This document shows positions 9,194-17,784 of a DNA stretch of 64,000 bases, piece after piece (the first letter of the stretch is position 1; each line of letters starts with the position of its first letter). The DNA is from JAZDEY01 sp043808325 [NCBI: Candidatus Eiseniibacteriota bacterium] (GTDB lineage Bacteria > Arandabacterota > Arandabacteria > Arandabacterales). A model generated the notes under the pieces. It was given only the letters and a program-made list of their open reading frames with translations. It was not told the DNA's origin and searched no databases. The position numbers and the translations under genes were made by a program. The stretch lies in contig JAZDEY010000031.1 in NCBI GenBank assembly GCA_043808325.1, positions 17,231 to 81,230 on the forward strand. The letters run 5' to 3'.

Positions 9194-9249
9194 CGCAGGG
9201 AGAGGCTTAAGTTGCGTCGCGTTGCTTTGAGACTGCGGGGTCGAAGCCT

Positions 9250-9876
9250 GTGAAGGCAAAGCTCTTGAAGGTCACGCGCGAGCTCCCGGAGTGGAAAGCC
9301 ATAGATGCTGCAGCCCAGGCCTTGACGCGCGGGGGCATCGTGGCATTTCCGACGGATACCACTTACGGGCTCGCAGCAAGCATATACTGCGGGCCGGCGA
9401 TCGAGCGCTTGCGTCGCATCAAGGGGAGAGCGCTTCGCGAACCCTTTGTGGTGCTCGCTGCAGATACCGACTGGGTCGCCGAGCTTGCTTCCGGTATGAC
9501 TGCCAGGCACGCGAGACTGATGGAGGCTTTCTGGCCGGGGCCGCTGACCATAGTCTTCAAAGCATCGGGGGCCGTTCCTCAGTATCTTAGGTGTCGCCAG
9601 GGGACGATCGCTCTTCGGGTTCCCGACGATACGCTGACCCAAGCGATTCTGAGGGCGTCCGGCGTCCCGCTGGCCGCACCCAGCGCAAATCCAAGAGGGA
9701 AGGCCCCGGCTGCTTCTGCCCGCGAAGTTATCGGTTATTTCTCGGAGGAGATCGATCTGGTCCTGGACGGCGGGACAAGCGAGAACGTTGTGCCTTCAAC
9801 GATCGTTGCCGTCGGCGGGCGCGGGGTTCGAGTCTTGCGGCAGGGAAGGCTCTCTATCGGGAGGGCGCATCCTTGA
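9250..9876 (+). CDS. Threonylcarbamoyl-AMP synthase (Sua5/YrdC)
   Basis: Makes L-threonylcarbamoyl-AMP from threonine, bicarbonate and ATP, the first step of the t6A37 modification of ANN-decoding tRNAs. The 208 residues cover the YrdC fold: GGIVAFPTDTTYGLA for nucleotide binding, RIKGRALREPF, FWPGPLTIV and the SANPRGK motif. It lacks the extra C-terminal domain of long Sua5 proteins, so it is the short TsaC-like form. It starts with GTG at 9250. Its stop overlaps the next start (TTGA), beginning a four-gene coupled series. The phosphatase and rpiB next to it are frequent neighbours of this family. Confidence 0.93.
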   Translation: MKAKLLKVTRELPEWKAIDAAAQALTRGGIVAFPTDTTYGLAASIYCGPAIERLRRIKGRALREPFVVLAADTDWVAELASGMTARHARLMEAFWPGPLTIVFKASGAVPQYLRCRQGTIALRVPDDTLTQAILRASGVPLAAPSANPRGKAPAASAREVIGYFSEEIDLVLDGGTSENVVPSTIVAVGGRGVRVLRQGRLSIGRAHP

Positions 9877-10361
9877 AGAAGGACCTCTCCATTCTCTTTG
9901 TTTGCACGGGTAATACCTGTCGGAGCCCGCTGGCCGAGACGATATTGAAGGCCGAGCTTGTACGCCGGGAGATCGGCAACGTCACCGTATCCTCTGCCGG
10001 CACAGATGCCGGTGCCGGTACCGGCGTCTCCAGATATGCCGTGGCCGCGGCCAAACGGATGGGCCTGGTGCTGCGGGGGCGGCGCGCCAGAGCGCTCACG
10101 CGGGGCCGTACGGTGTCGGCCGATTTGATACTTACCATGACTGAGGCGCAGCGACAGACGGTGACCGATCTCTGGCCGGAGGCCGCAGGGAGAACCTTCG
10201 TGATCTCCGAGTTTTCAGGCACCCACCGCGGAGACGTCAGAGACCCCGTGGGCGGCTCGGAACAGGTCTACCTGGACTGTGCACAAGTGCTTGCGGGTGA
10301 GGTCAGGAAGATGATGCCGCGGCTTCGCGGCATCCTAAGGCAGAGGAGGGGCCGGAAATGA
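9873..10361 (+). CDS. Low-molecular-weight protein phosphatase
   Basis: A 162-residue LMW protein-tyrosine-phosphatase family member, cytoplasmic. The P-loop C-x5-R-S is CTGNTCRS with Cys11 as nucleophile and Arg17. The general acid is in DPVGG near residue 115. The start is TTG 9873, which overlaps the sua5 stop; a longer upstream frame exists but runs through sua5 and has no homology-like content. Linkage to sua5 and rpiB is the arrangement known for ywlE, an arginine phosphatase in Bacillus, so protein-arginine phosphatase is possible. The Thr/Ile residue that sets arginine preference cannot be judged safely by eye, so tyrosine specificity is equally possible. Confidence 0.9.
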   Translation: MKKDLSILFVCTGNTCRSPLAETILKAELVRREIGNVTVSSAGTDAGAGTGVSRYAVAAAKRMGLVLRGRRARALTRGRTVSADLILTMTEAQRQTVTDLWPEAAGRTFVISEFSGTHRGDVRDPVGGSEQVYLDCAQVLAGEVRKMMPRLRGILRQRRGRK

Positions 10362-10807
10362 GAATCGCGTTGGGAAGCGACCACGCGGGGTTCGATCTCA
10401 AGGAGCGGATAAGACAACACCTGGAGACGAGGGCAATCGAAGTCAAGGACTTCGGCACCACCGGCAGGGAGTCCGTGGATTATCCCGACTTCGCTTTTGC
10501 CGTCGCCGAGGCGGTGGCATCCGGGGAGTACGATTACGGCATGATGGTTTGCTCGACCGGGATCGGAATGAGCATCGCCGCAAACAAAGTGAAGGGCATA
10601 CGCGCGGCGTTGGTGTACAATGTCGACGTGGCAGCTCAGAGCCGCGCCCACCTCGACAGCAACATCCTGGTGTTAGGTCAGAAATACATGACTCCGGAGG
10701 AGGCAATCGCGGCTGTCGCAAGCTGGCTTGCCACTCCGTTTGAAGGCGGGAGACATGAAAGAAGGCTCCAGAAAATCGTCGCCTATGAAGCGAAAGCCGC
10801 GAGGTGA
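10358..10807 (+). CDS. rpiB: Ribose-5-phosphate isomerase B
   Basis: Interconverts ribose 5-phosphate and ribulose 5-phosphate in the pentose phosphate pathway, supplying PRPP for the purine genes nearby. At 149 residues it has the expected length. Visible motifs are [10 protein letters not shown] at the N-terminus, the catalytic cysteine in [14 protein letters not shown], and the phosphate-binding [13 protein letters not shown]. It starts at ATG 10358 in a four-base ATGA overlap with the phosphatase gene. RpiB, rather than RpiA, seems to be the isomerase used here, although rpiA could lie elsewhere. Confidence 0.95.
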   Translation: MRIALGSDHAGFDLKERIRQHLETRAIEVKDFGTTGRESVDYPDFAFAVAEAVASGEYDYGMMVCSTGIGMSIAANKVKGIRAALVYNVDVAAQSRAHLDSNILVLGQKYMTPEEAIAAVASWLATPFEGGRHERRLQKIVAYEAKAAR

Positions 10808-11246
10808 GCGTCCCGGCTGGGACGAGTACTTCATCTCGATCGCGACGCTGATCGCGGGCAGATCGACCTGTCTTCGGCGGCACGTCGGTGCAGTGGTCGT
10901 GAAGGACAAGCGCGTCCTCGCCACCGGATATAACGGTGCTCCGCGAGGCTTCGCGCACTGCAGCGAAGTTGGGTGCATCCGGCAGGTGCGCGAAGTGCCT
11001 CCGGGTGAGCGGCACGAGCTGTGCCGCGGCATACATGCCGAACAGAATGCGATCGTGCAGGCCGCAGCTTTCGGTGTGAGCATCGCCGGTGCGGCGCTCT
11101 ATTGCACCCATTTTCCTTGCGTGCTGTGCACCAAGTTGATCATCAACGCCGGGCTGACGCGTCTGGTCGCGGCGGGGACCTATCCCGATAGCCTCTCGAG
11201 GGCCATGCTTGAGGAGGCCTCGATCGAAATCGTGATAGTGGATTGA
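10755..11246 (+). CDS. dCMP deaminase-type cytidine deaminase
   Basis: A 163-residue zinc deaminase of the dCMP deaminase/ComEB family, converting dCMP to dUMP for dTTP synthesis. Zinc-binding HAE (GIHAEQNAI, with Glu as proton shuttle) is followed by PCVLC. Extra cysteines (CSEVGCIRQ) match the second structural zinc site of bacterial members. I chose ATG 10755 (GGGAG just before it); ATG 10785 is a possible shorter start, and both overlap rpiB. It lies directly upstream of the ribonucleotide reductase operon, fitting a role in deoxynucleotide supply. A competence role, as in ComEB, is not implied by the context. Confidence 0.9.
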   Translation: MKEGSRKSSPMKRKPRGERPGWDEYFISIATLIAGRSTCLRRHVGAVVVKDKRVLATGYNGAPRGFAHCSEVGCIRQVREVPPGERHELCRGIHAEQNAIVQAAAFGVSIAGAALYCTHFPCVLCTKLIINAGLTRLVAAGTYPDSLSRAMLEEASIEIVIVD

Positions 11247-11338
11247 AGAGATTTTGAGAAATATTGAGATTCGTTACCATCGGCTTACCCCCTTGCCTGT
11301 AGTTAAGTTCCGCCGCCCAGAACGACCCCAAAAAGAAC

Positions 11339-11367
11339 TTGACAACCCAATATCTTGGGTCTACCTT
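11339..11367 (+). promoter_or_regulatory. nrd operon promoter with NrdR box in spacer
   Basis: TTGACA (11339-11344), a 17-bp spacer and TACCTT (11362-11367). The first NrdR box fills the spacer almost exactly (11345-11360), so bound repressor would block RNA polymerase. The -35 is perfect and the -10 is weak (3 of 6). Transcription would begin near 11374. Confidence 0.6.
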
Positions 11368-11391
11368 GTGCGCAGGCCCAATATATTGGAG
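11345..11391 (+). promoter_or_regulatory. Paired NrdR boxes
   Basis: Two near-palindromic 16-mers, ACCCAATATCTTGGGT (11345-11360) and GCCCAATATATTGGAG (11376-11391), match the core of the known NrdR box (ACAC-AATAT-TGTGT type) but with CCC/GGG flanks. Their centres are 31 bp apart, three helical turns, which is the standard spacing of NrdR box pairs. Box 2 overlaps the nrdR ribosome site (GGAG at 11387-11390). NrdR would thus repress its own gene and nrdD when dATP is high. Confidence 0.85.
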
Positions 11392-11399
11392 TGTTGTCG

Positions 11400-11873
11400 G
11401 TGAGATGTCCGGCTTGTGCATATGAGGAAGACAAGGTCATAGACTCCCGATCCACCAAGGATGGGACTGTCACCCGCCGCAGGAGGGAGTGCCTCAAGTG
11501 CGGGCACAGATACACCACTTATGAATACATCGAGCCGGCGCAGCTGGCCGTTGTGAAGAAGGATGGAAGGCGAGAGGATTTCGAGCGTAGGAAGGTTCTT
11601 GAAGGCATCATCAAAGCCTGTGAGAAGCGGCCGATTCCCAGACAGAGAATAGAAGAGGTGACCGACTCGATCGTCTCCGAGATTCAGAACGAGTTCAGAA
11701 CGGAGATTCCCTCGAGCGAGATCGGCGAGCGGGTGATGAAGCACCTGAGAGAACTGGACGACGTCGCCTACGTCAGGTTCGCATCGGTCTACCGGCACTT
11801 CGAAGACATAACCGAGTTCATGCAGGAACTGAGAACCCTAATCAGAGAAGCGAAAGCTGAGAAGTTAGGGTGA
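11400..11873 (+). CDS. nrdR: Ribonucleotide reductase repressor NrdR
   Basis: A dATP/ATP-sensing repressor of ribonucleotide reductase genes. It is 157 residues: an N-terminal zinc ribbon with CPAC and CLKCGHRYTTYE, then an ATP-cone (about 47-137, begins VVKKDGRREDFERRK). I set the start at GTG 11400, which gives the family's usual beginning (Met-Arg-Cys-Pro) with GGAG eight bases upstream. A longer frame from 11355 would run through the operator. It is followed within the same operon by nrdD, whose own ATP-cones sense the same nucleotides. The regulation is visible directly in the twin boxes upstream. Confidence 0.96.
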   Translation: MRCPACAYEEDKVIDSRSTKDGTVTRRRRECLKCGHRYTTYEYIEPAQLAVVKKDGRREDFERRKVLEGIIKACEKRPIPRQRIEEVTDSIVSEIQNEFRTEIPSSEIGERVMKHLRELDDVAYVRFASVYRHFEDITEFMQELRTLIREAKAEKLG

Positions 11874-11887
11874 CATGGAGGTTACAG

Positions 11888-14383
11888 ATGAAGCCAACGA
11901 AAGACGTGGCGGCCGCCGAGGAGGCGGACAAGTTTGTCTACCCTGATGCCGAGATAACGACTCTCCACAATAAGTTGGCTTCCCAGCTTTTTCATTTGGT
12001 GAAGAAGCGCGACGGTCAGATTCTCAAGTTCGAACGCGAGAAGATCGTCAGCGCGATCTTCAAGGCTGCCGAATCGGTCGGGGGAAGCGACCGCTCGACC
12101 GCCGAGAGGCTCGCCGATGAAGTGATCCTGTATCTATTCGCCACGCGGGGATCGAAGCTTCCGGGAGTTGAGGAGATTCAAGATACGATCGAGAAGGTCT
12201 TGATCGAGCGGGGGCATGCCAGGACTGCAAAGGCATTCATCATCTACCGCCACGAACGGGCCAAGCGGCGCGGCAACGGCAAGACCAAGGCCGAGGCCGA
12301 TGCCGAGAGCAAGGACTTGACCCTCGAGCCCGACCCGACCGATCTGGCTATCTTCGTGAGGACCTCGGACGACGACATGGCTCAGTGGGACAAGCAGCGT
12401 ATGGTCAATGCGATGGTTCGGGAGGCCGGGGTGCCCGACGGCATAGCGCGGACCATCAGCGATGAAGTGGAAGAGGTGATCCTGGATTCCAGGGTGACCG
12501 TGATAACGGTATCGCTCTTGAGGGAGCTGGTGAACGCCAAGTTGATCGAGCACGGGCTTGAAGATGCAAGGAAGCGGCACGCCAGACTCGGCGTCCCCCT
12601 CTATGACGTCGAGAAGATAATCACCTCGCGCAACAGGGAAAACGCCAACATCCCGCATAATCCCGAAGCCACAAACATGACCCTGGCGGAATCGATCAAC
12701 AAGCAGTACGCACTCCTGAGGGTTTTTTCCCAGGACGTTGCCGATGCTCACGCCCGGGGTGACATACATCTGCATGATCTAGGATTCATAAATAGACCGT
12801 ATTGCTCGGGCCAGTCGCTGGAATACGTGAAGAAGTTCGGACTGAATCTCCCCAACGCTCTTTCGATCGCGAAGCCCGCGAAGTATCCCGAGACTCTGCT
12901 TGCGCACATGGTCAAGTTCTCGGCGGCGCTTCAGGGTCACTTCGCCGGCGCGATAGGGTGGGACGCAGTAAACATCTTCTTCGCACCGTTTCTTGTGGGC
13001 TTGAGCGAGAGGGAGATGAAGCAGATCGCGCAGATGATGGTGTTCGAGTACTCCCAGCAGAGTGTGGCCCGCGGCGGGCAGGCGATCTTCAGCGACATCA
13101 ATATCTACTGGGAGGTACCGTCCCATTTCGAGAATGTGGAAGCTATCGGGCCGGGTGGGGTTCCGACCGGCAAGACCTACAGCCATTTTGAGCCCGAGGC
13201 CCGCAAGTTTGCCTGGGCGCTGTTCGACGTCTTCATGGAAGGCGACGGCACCGGCAGACCTTTCTTCTTTCCCAAACCGCTGGTACATATCACGGATAAG
13301 TTCTTCAGGACCCCGGGGCACGAGGAGTTTTTGCACCACATAAGCGACGTCGCGGCGGAGAAGGGAAACACCTACTTTGTCTTCGACCGTGGAGAGACAG
13401 CGAAGATATCCGAATGCTGCAGGCTCTCCTTCAAGCTGGAAAAGGAAGACCTTGAGGACGCCAAGATGCCCTGGAGAATGAGATACTGCGCGCTGCAGAA
13501 CGTCACCTTGAATCTGCCGCGGGCAGGAATCATTGCCGCAGGCGATGACGCGAAGCTCTTCGCCACGCTCGATGATTTCTTCGATCTTGCGATCAAGGCC
13601 CACATCCAGAAGAAGAACTTCATCCTGTCGCTGCTGAATCTGGGCAGCGAGGGCCCGCTGGCGCTCCTCACGATGAACAAGGACGGCGAGCCTTATCTCA
13701 GGACCAAGCGCGCAACCTATCTGGTCGGGCTCCTGGGCCTGAACGAGCTGGTCCAGGCACACATGGGAGTCGAGCTTCACCAAAGCGAAGAAGCCTTCAA
13801 GCTCGGGCTCAAGGTGACCGGCTACCTCAACCTTAAGGCCAAGGCGGCCTCTGAGAAGTACGGCATGCGATTCGTGCTCGAGCAGACGCCTGCCGAGAGC
13901 GCTGCCTTCAGGCTCTCGCGGCTGGATCTGGACAGGTTTGGCGCTCGCGCCGAGGCGGTGGTAAAGGGCGATCTGGCCAAGCACCACGTCTACTACACCA
14001 ACTCAACCTTCCTCAATATCGCCGAGGTCATGAACCCGATCGATCGGGTTCGCATGGAAGGCAAGTTCCATGACCTGATAGAGGCGGGAGCCATAACCCA
14101 CCTGTGGATCGCCGATTCGAGGCCCTCTGCGGGATCGATCGCCAACTTCGTGCGGAAGACCTTCAAGCAGACCCGGAATGCCCAGATAGCCTTCTCACCT
14201 GAGTTCACCGCCTGTAACGCCTGCGACAGAGTGACCAGGGGCTTGAGTCAGACTTGCCCGCATTGTGGTTCCATGGATGTCGATGGAATCACGCGCGTGA
14301 CCGGTTACTTCTCGAGAATCTCAGGCTGGAACAACGGCAAGCGGGCCGAGCTCAAGGACAGAGCGAGGAGCGGAATACTATGA
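11888..14383 (+). CDS. nrdD: Anaerobic (class III) ribonucleoside-triphosphate reductase
   Basis: Reduces ribonucleoside triphosphates to deoxy forms with a glycyl radical, an oxygen-sensitive reaction. It is 831 residues. Two ATP-cones lie at the N-terminus (about 40-125 and 145-230; most relatives have one). The barrel follows from about 240. A C-terminal zinc site has CNAC and CPHCG, and the radical loop RVTGY puts the glycyl radical at Gly806. Active-site cysteines are probably in SECCRLS. ATG 11888 with GGAGG at 11877-11882 is preferred over a GTG overlapping nrdR. The redoxin gene that follows suggests a redoxin-dependent subtype rather than the formate-dependent E. coli type. The double ATP-cone suggests complex allosteric control. 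Confidence 0.96.
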   Translation: MKPTKDVAAAEEADKFVYPDAEITTLHNKLASQLFHLVKKRDGQILKFEREKIVSAIFKAAESVGGSDRSTAERLADEVILYLFATRGSKLPGVEEIQDTIEKVLIERGHARTAKAFIIYRHERAKRRGNGKTKAEADAESKDLTLEPDPTDLAIFVRTSDDDMAQWDKQRMVNAMVREAGVPDGIARTISDEVEEVILDSRVTVITVSLLRELVNAKLIEHGLEDARKRHARLGVPLYDVEKIITSRNRENANIPHNPEATNMTLAESINKQYALLRVFSQDVADAHARGDIHLHDLGFINRPYCSGQSLEYVKKFGLNLPNALSIAKPAKYPETLLAHMVKFSAALQGHFAGAIGWDAVNIFFAPFLVGLSEREMKQIAQMMVFEYSQQSVARGGQAIFSDINIYWEVPSHFENVEAIGPGGVPTGKTYSHFEPEARKFAWALFDVFMEGDGTGRPFFFPKPLVHITDKFFRTPGHEEFLHHISDVAAEKGNTYFVFDRGETAKISECCRLSFKLEKEDLEDAKMPWRMRYCALQNVTLNLPRAGIIAAGDDAKLFATLDDFFDLAIKAHIQKKNFILSLLNLGSEGPLALLTMNKDGEPYLRTKRATYLVGLLGLNELVQAHMGVELHQSEEAFKLGLKVTGYLNLKAKAASEKYGMRFVLEQTPAESAAFRLSRLDLDRFGARAEAVVKGDLAKHHVYYTNSTFLNIAEVMNPIDRVRMEGKFHDLIEAGAITHLWIADSRPSAGSIANFVRKTFKQTRNAQIAFSPEFTACNACDRVTRGLSQTCPHCGSMDVDGITRVTGYFSRISGWNNGKRAELKDRARSGIL

Positions 14384-14688
14384 GGATAAGCGTATTCGGA
14401 CGGAAGGACTGCGACGCCTGCAAATTGGCGCTCACCAAGTTGGAATACTTCTCCCAGAAGTGGGGGAAGACCGAGACCACGGCCATAGAATTCGTAGACA
14501 TGGGGACCCCGGATGGGCTGGCCGAAGGCGCTTGGCGGGACGTCTACGATATTCCCACCGTGATCCTCGAGGACGGGGGCAGGGAACTGACGAGATGGGT
14601 CAAGCAGGTCCCCATATCTCGTGATTTCAAGAGGTATTTCCTCAGCGAAAACATAGATGAAGAGCCTCGAGATCAAGGGCTTTGTTGA
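14380..14688 (+). CDS. Small redoxin (CxxC) between nrdD and nrdG
   Basis: A 102-residue thioredoxin/glutaredoxin-like protein with the redox pair CDAC near residues 11-14 (FGRKDCDACKLAL) and a cis-proline region YDIPTVIL. It overlaps the nrdD stop by four bases (ATGA) and extends 32 bases into nrdG. Placement between reductase and activase points to it being the electron donor that re-reduces the NrdD active-site disulfide, as NrdH-like redoxins do for some class III enzymes. It lacks a signal peptide, so it should be cytoplasmic. A general glutaredoxin role cannot be excluded. Confidence 0.8.
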   Translation: MRISVFGRKDCDACKLALTKLEYFSQKWGKTETTAIEFVDMGTPDGLAEGAWRDVYDIPTVILEDGGRELTRWVKQVPISRDFKRYFLSENIDEEPRDQGLC

Positions 14689-15403
14689 GGCATCGTTCTG
14701 CGATTGGGACGGCAGGGTCTCCTCGGTCGTATTTCTTCCGGGTTGTAACCTGCGATGCCCCTTCTGCCAGAATGGTGATCTGATCCTGCAACCTGAATCT
14801 ATGACCTCCATTGATTTCGCATCTCTCCGTGCCTATCTCTCGCGCAACCGAGAATGGATCGACGGGGTCGTAGTGACCGGGGGCGAACCGACGATCTGGG
14901 ATGACCTTCCCCAGCTCCTCCTTTGGATCAAGGACCTGGGCTTCCCCTTGAAGCTGGACACCAATGGCACAAGGCCCGACCTCCTGAAGTTGCTGGTGGA
15001 TCGGGGTCTCGTGGACTACATAGCGATGGACCTTAAGGCTCCGCTGGATGCGAGATATGCTGTGGCGACCGGTGTCCATGTGGACCTTGGGGCGATCACC
15101 CGTTCGATCGAGATAGTGCGTTCCTGCCCGGGAGATGCTTACGAATTCAGGACAACGTTGGTTCCCGGGTTGGTGGGTGAGCAGGAGGTCGTGGAAATAG
15201 CCCGCTCGATTGAAGGTGCCGCGCGTTACGTTCTCCAACAATTTGTGCCCGGAAACTCGCTTGACAAGAGCCTCCGTCGAGCTATACCATACACGGACGA
15301 TTTTGCCTTTCACCTGATCGGAAAGGCTAGGACCCACGTTAGGTTTTGCTTCTTCAGGGGAAGGGCCGGAACTTCGCCATCCTTGGGAGGGGGGCTCAGT
15401 TAG
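14657..15403 (+). CDS. nrdG: NrdD-activating radical SAM enzyme
   Basis: Generates the glycyl radical on NrdD by reductive cleavage of S-adenosylmethionine. The radical-SAM cluster motif C-x3-C-x2-C is Cys30, Cys34, Cys37 (PGCNLRCPFC). It is followed by TGGEPTIW for SAM binding and a TIM-barrel core (KLDTNGTRP, VDYIAMDLKAP). At 248 residues it is longer than E. coli NrdG and resembles the PflA-like activases of the NrdG2 type. It overlaps the redoxin gene by 32 bases, and its TAG stop shares a base with the GTG start of rnfC. The enzyme needs low-potential electrons (ferredoxin or flavodoxin), which the adjacent Rnf could provide. Confidence 0.93.
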   Translation: MKSLEIKGFVEASFCDWDGRVSSVVFLPGCNLRCPFCQNGDLILQPESMTSIDFASLRAYLSRNREWIDGVVVTGGEPTIWDDLPQLLLWIKDLGFPLKLDTNGTRPDLLKLLVDRGLVDYIAMDLKAPLDARYAVATGVHVDLGAITRSIEIVRSCPGDAYEFRTTLVPGLVGEQEVVEIARSIEGAARYVLQQFVPGNSLDKSLRRAIPYTDDFAFHLIGKARTHVRFCFFRGRAGTSPSLGGGLS

Positions 15404-16737
15404 TGGCAAAGACCTTTGGTGGTGGTGTTCATGTCGCGGACTCCAAGTCTGCGACCTCAAGCAAACCCATATCCGAGATCGCTCCGCCGCCCAGAGTCAT
15501 AATCCCGCTCTCCCAACATATTGGAGCCCCTGCCACGCCCATCGTGAAACCTGGTGAGAAGGTTAGGATCGGATCGAAGATTGCCGAGGCGGACGGCTTT
15601 GTCTCCGTTCCGGTACATGCTTCAGTGGCGGGGACCGTGAAATCGATCGCGGAGTTTCCGCACCCGTTGGGACACTCGATGCCGGCGGTCGAGATCGAGA
15701 ATGACGGCACCGACCTGTGGGTGGAGCCGGCCCGATCACGGGATCTTTCGGAAGCTCCCCCCGACACAATCCGTGACGCGATCAGGGAGGCCGGTATCGT
15801 GGGTCTTGGTGGCGCTGCCTTTCCAACCCATGTTAAGCTATCGCCGCCGGAGGGTAAGAGGATCACGACGGTCGTCCTCAATGGGGCTGAATGTGAGCCC
15901 TACTTGACCGGCGATCATCGCTTGATGGTGGAAAGTGCCATGGAGGTAGTAGAGGGCCTGAGAATCATGATGCGGGTAGTTGGGGCGGAGCGCGGCGTAA
16001 TAGGCGTGGAGCGGAACAAGGCCGACGCGGTCGGTCGACTCAAGGAGACCGTCCGTGGAGAGCAGGGGATTGACGTGATCGATCTCAAGGTCAAGTATCC
16101 GCAGGGGGCGGAGAAGCAGCTGATCCATGCCGTAACCGGTCGCGAAGTGCCGCGTGGCGGCCTTCCAATGGATGTCGGGTGCATCGTGCAGAATGTGGGC
16201 ACCAGTCTGGCCGTCCATGACGCGGTGAAGTATGGCCGCCCGCTGGTGAGCCGTGTCCTGACGCTCGCCGGGAGCGCCGCCAATGGACCGGGAAATTTCA
16301 GGGTGAGAATCGGCACGCCCTTTAGCCACGTGATCGCCTCTGCCGGCGGCGCGAGCGATAACTGCCGCAAGATCGTGATGGGTGGCCCCATGATGGGGAT
16401 AACTCAGACAACCGACGAGGTCCCGGTCGTGAAGGGAACCTCAGGTATAGTCCTCCTGGCAGACCAGGATATGTGTCTGGATGAACCCGGCCCTTGCCTC
16501 AGATGCGGCCGCTGTGTCGATCATTGTCCCATGCGGCTAATGCCCAACGAGCTTGCCAGATTCGTCGAGACAGGCATGGTCGACCGGGCTGAGGAGTATG
16601 GTGTGCTTGATTGTATTGAATGCGGTGTCTGTGCCTACGTTTGCCCTTCGAAGATCAGACATGTGCAATTGATGAAAGAGGGCAAAGCCGAGGTTCTGGC
16701 AAGGAGAAAAAGAGCTGAACAGACCAAGGACAAGTAA
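15403..16737 (+). CDS. rnfC: Rnf complex subunit C
   Basis: Soluble NADH-facing subunit of the Rnf ferredoxin:NAD oxidoreductase, a membrane complex that couples electron flow to Na+ or H+ transport. It is 444 residues. The N-terminal barrel-sandwich region starts FGGGVHVAD. The flavin/NADH region (GLGGAAFPTHVKL, LNGAECEPYLT) is complete. Two [4Fe-4S] motifs lie at Cys365/368/371/375 (CLRCGRC) and Cys404/407/410/414 (CIECGVC). GTG 15403 with GGGAGGGG upstream matches the family start; a longer frame from 15346 would run inside nrdG. It opens the order C-D-G-E-A-B, the common anaerobe arrangement. Confidence 0.96.
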   Translation: MAKTFGGGVHVADSKSATSSKPISEIAPPPRVIIPLSQHIGAPATPIVKPGEKVRIGSKIAEADGFVSVPVHASVAGTVKSIAEFPHPLGHSMPAVEIENDGTDLWVEPARSRDLSEAPPDTIRDAIREAGIVGLGGAAFPTHVKLSPPEGKRITTVVLNGAECEPYLTGDHRLMVESAMEVVEGLRIMMRVVGAERGVIGVERNKADAVGRLKETVRGEQGIDVIDLKVKYPQGAEKQLIHAVTGREVPRGGLPMDVGCIVQNVGTSLAVHDAVKYGRPLVSRVLTLAGSAANGPGNFRVRIGTPFSHVIASAGGASDNCRKIVMGGPMMGITQTTDEVPVVKGTSGIVLLADQDMCLDEPGPCLRCGRCVDHCPMRLMPNELARFVETGMVDRAEEYGVLDCIECGVCAYVCPSKIRHVQLMKEGKAEVLARRKRAEQTKDK

Positions 16738-17784
16738 ATGAAGCAGATCCTTACCGTCTCCCCGTCGCCTCACATAAGAGATGGGCTCGACATAAGGGGC
16801 GTGATGTATGCCGTGGTGGTCGCGCTTCTGCCGGCGGCTGCAGGGTCGGTTTACTTCTTCGGAATGAAAGCCCTGCTCATAATATCGATCACGTGCCTCT
16901 CCGCCATTCTCACTGAGGCGGTCTGCCAGCGGGCGATCAAAAGGCCCATCACTATTGCCGACGGGAGTGCCCTGGTTACCGGAATGCTGCTGGCTTTCAA
17001 TCTCCCTCCCGGTGTGCCTTATTGGCTGCCTGTGGTGGGGGCAGCCTTTGCGATCGGGATCGCCAAGATACCTTTCGGAGGACTTGGCTACAATCCCCTG
17101 AACCCTGCGCTTGCGGCCCGAGCTTTTCTTATGGCCTCATGGCCGGCCTACATGACGGCGGCGTGGGCCGCGCCATCACGCGGATCGCTCTCGGGGATCT
17201 CGGGAACAAATGCCATAACCACGGCCACACCCCTGGGCGTCTTCAAGACAGCCAATCAAGTCCTTGGTGATCCTTCCGCGTCGCTTCAAAGTGTGGCTCT
17301 CGCAAAGGACAATCTGAAGTACCTATATTCTACCGATTCGCTGAAAAACCTCTTCTTTGGCAATCGCGGCGGATGCATCGGAGAGACATCGGTGCTGCTC
17401 CTCGTGATAGGTGCCGCCTATCTGCTCTTAAGGCGGATCATATGCTGGAGGATTCCAGTCTCTTATGTAGCTACGGTGGGGTTGCTGGGCTGGATAATGG
17501 GCGGACAGGGTCTGCTCCATGGTAATGCGCTGTTTCAGGTCCTCTCCGGCGGACTGATCCTGGGTGCTTTTTTCATGGCCACCGACATGGTGACGTCCCC
17601 GGTAACGCCTAGAGGCAAGTTGATCTTTGGGTTTGGATGTGGGATCATCACCAGCGTAATACGACTGAAGGGGGGATACCCGGAAGGCGTATCCTATTCA
17701 ATCCTCATTATGAATATCACGGTTCCCCTGATTGACAAGTTCACGCGGCCCAGGATATTGGGCGAGGTGAAACCTGCCAAATGA
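16738..17784 (+). CDS. rnfD: Rnf complex subunit D
   Basis: Integral membrane subunit with covalently bound FMN. It is 348 residues with about eight to ten hydrophobic helices. The likely flavinylated threonine lies in the ITTATPLG segment (Thr161-Thr164), and MATDMVTSP near residue 280 is a conserved family stretch. It starts directly after the rnfC stop and overlaps rnfG by four bases (ATGA). The FMN would be attached by ApbE, encoded at 31409. Together with RnfE and RnfA it forms the membrane arm that carries electrons and ions. Confidence 0.95.
   Translation: MKQILTVSPSPHIRDGLDIRGVMYAVVVALLPAAAGSVYFFGMKALLIISITCLSAILTEAVCQRAIKRPITIADGSALVTGMLLAFNLPPGVPYWLPVVGAAFAIGIAKIPFGGLGYNPLNPALAARAFLMASWPAYMTAAWAAPSRGSLSGISGTNAITTATPLGVFKTANQVLGDPSASLQSVALAKDNLKYLYSTDSLKNLFFGNRGGCIGETSVLLLVIGAAYLLLRRIICWRIPVSYVATVGLLGWIMGGQGLLHGNALFQVLSGGLILGAFFMATDMVTSPVTPRGKLIFGFGCGIITSVIRLKGGYPEGVSYSILIMNITVPLIDKFTRPRILGEVKPAK

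Noticed and set aside
12779-13987. Long minus-strand reading frame (402 codons) under nrdD
   Set aside because: It is an antisense shadow of a clearly coding gene; the GC-rich third positions of nrdD keep the opposite frame free of stops. No recognisable motif.
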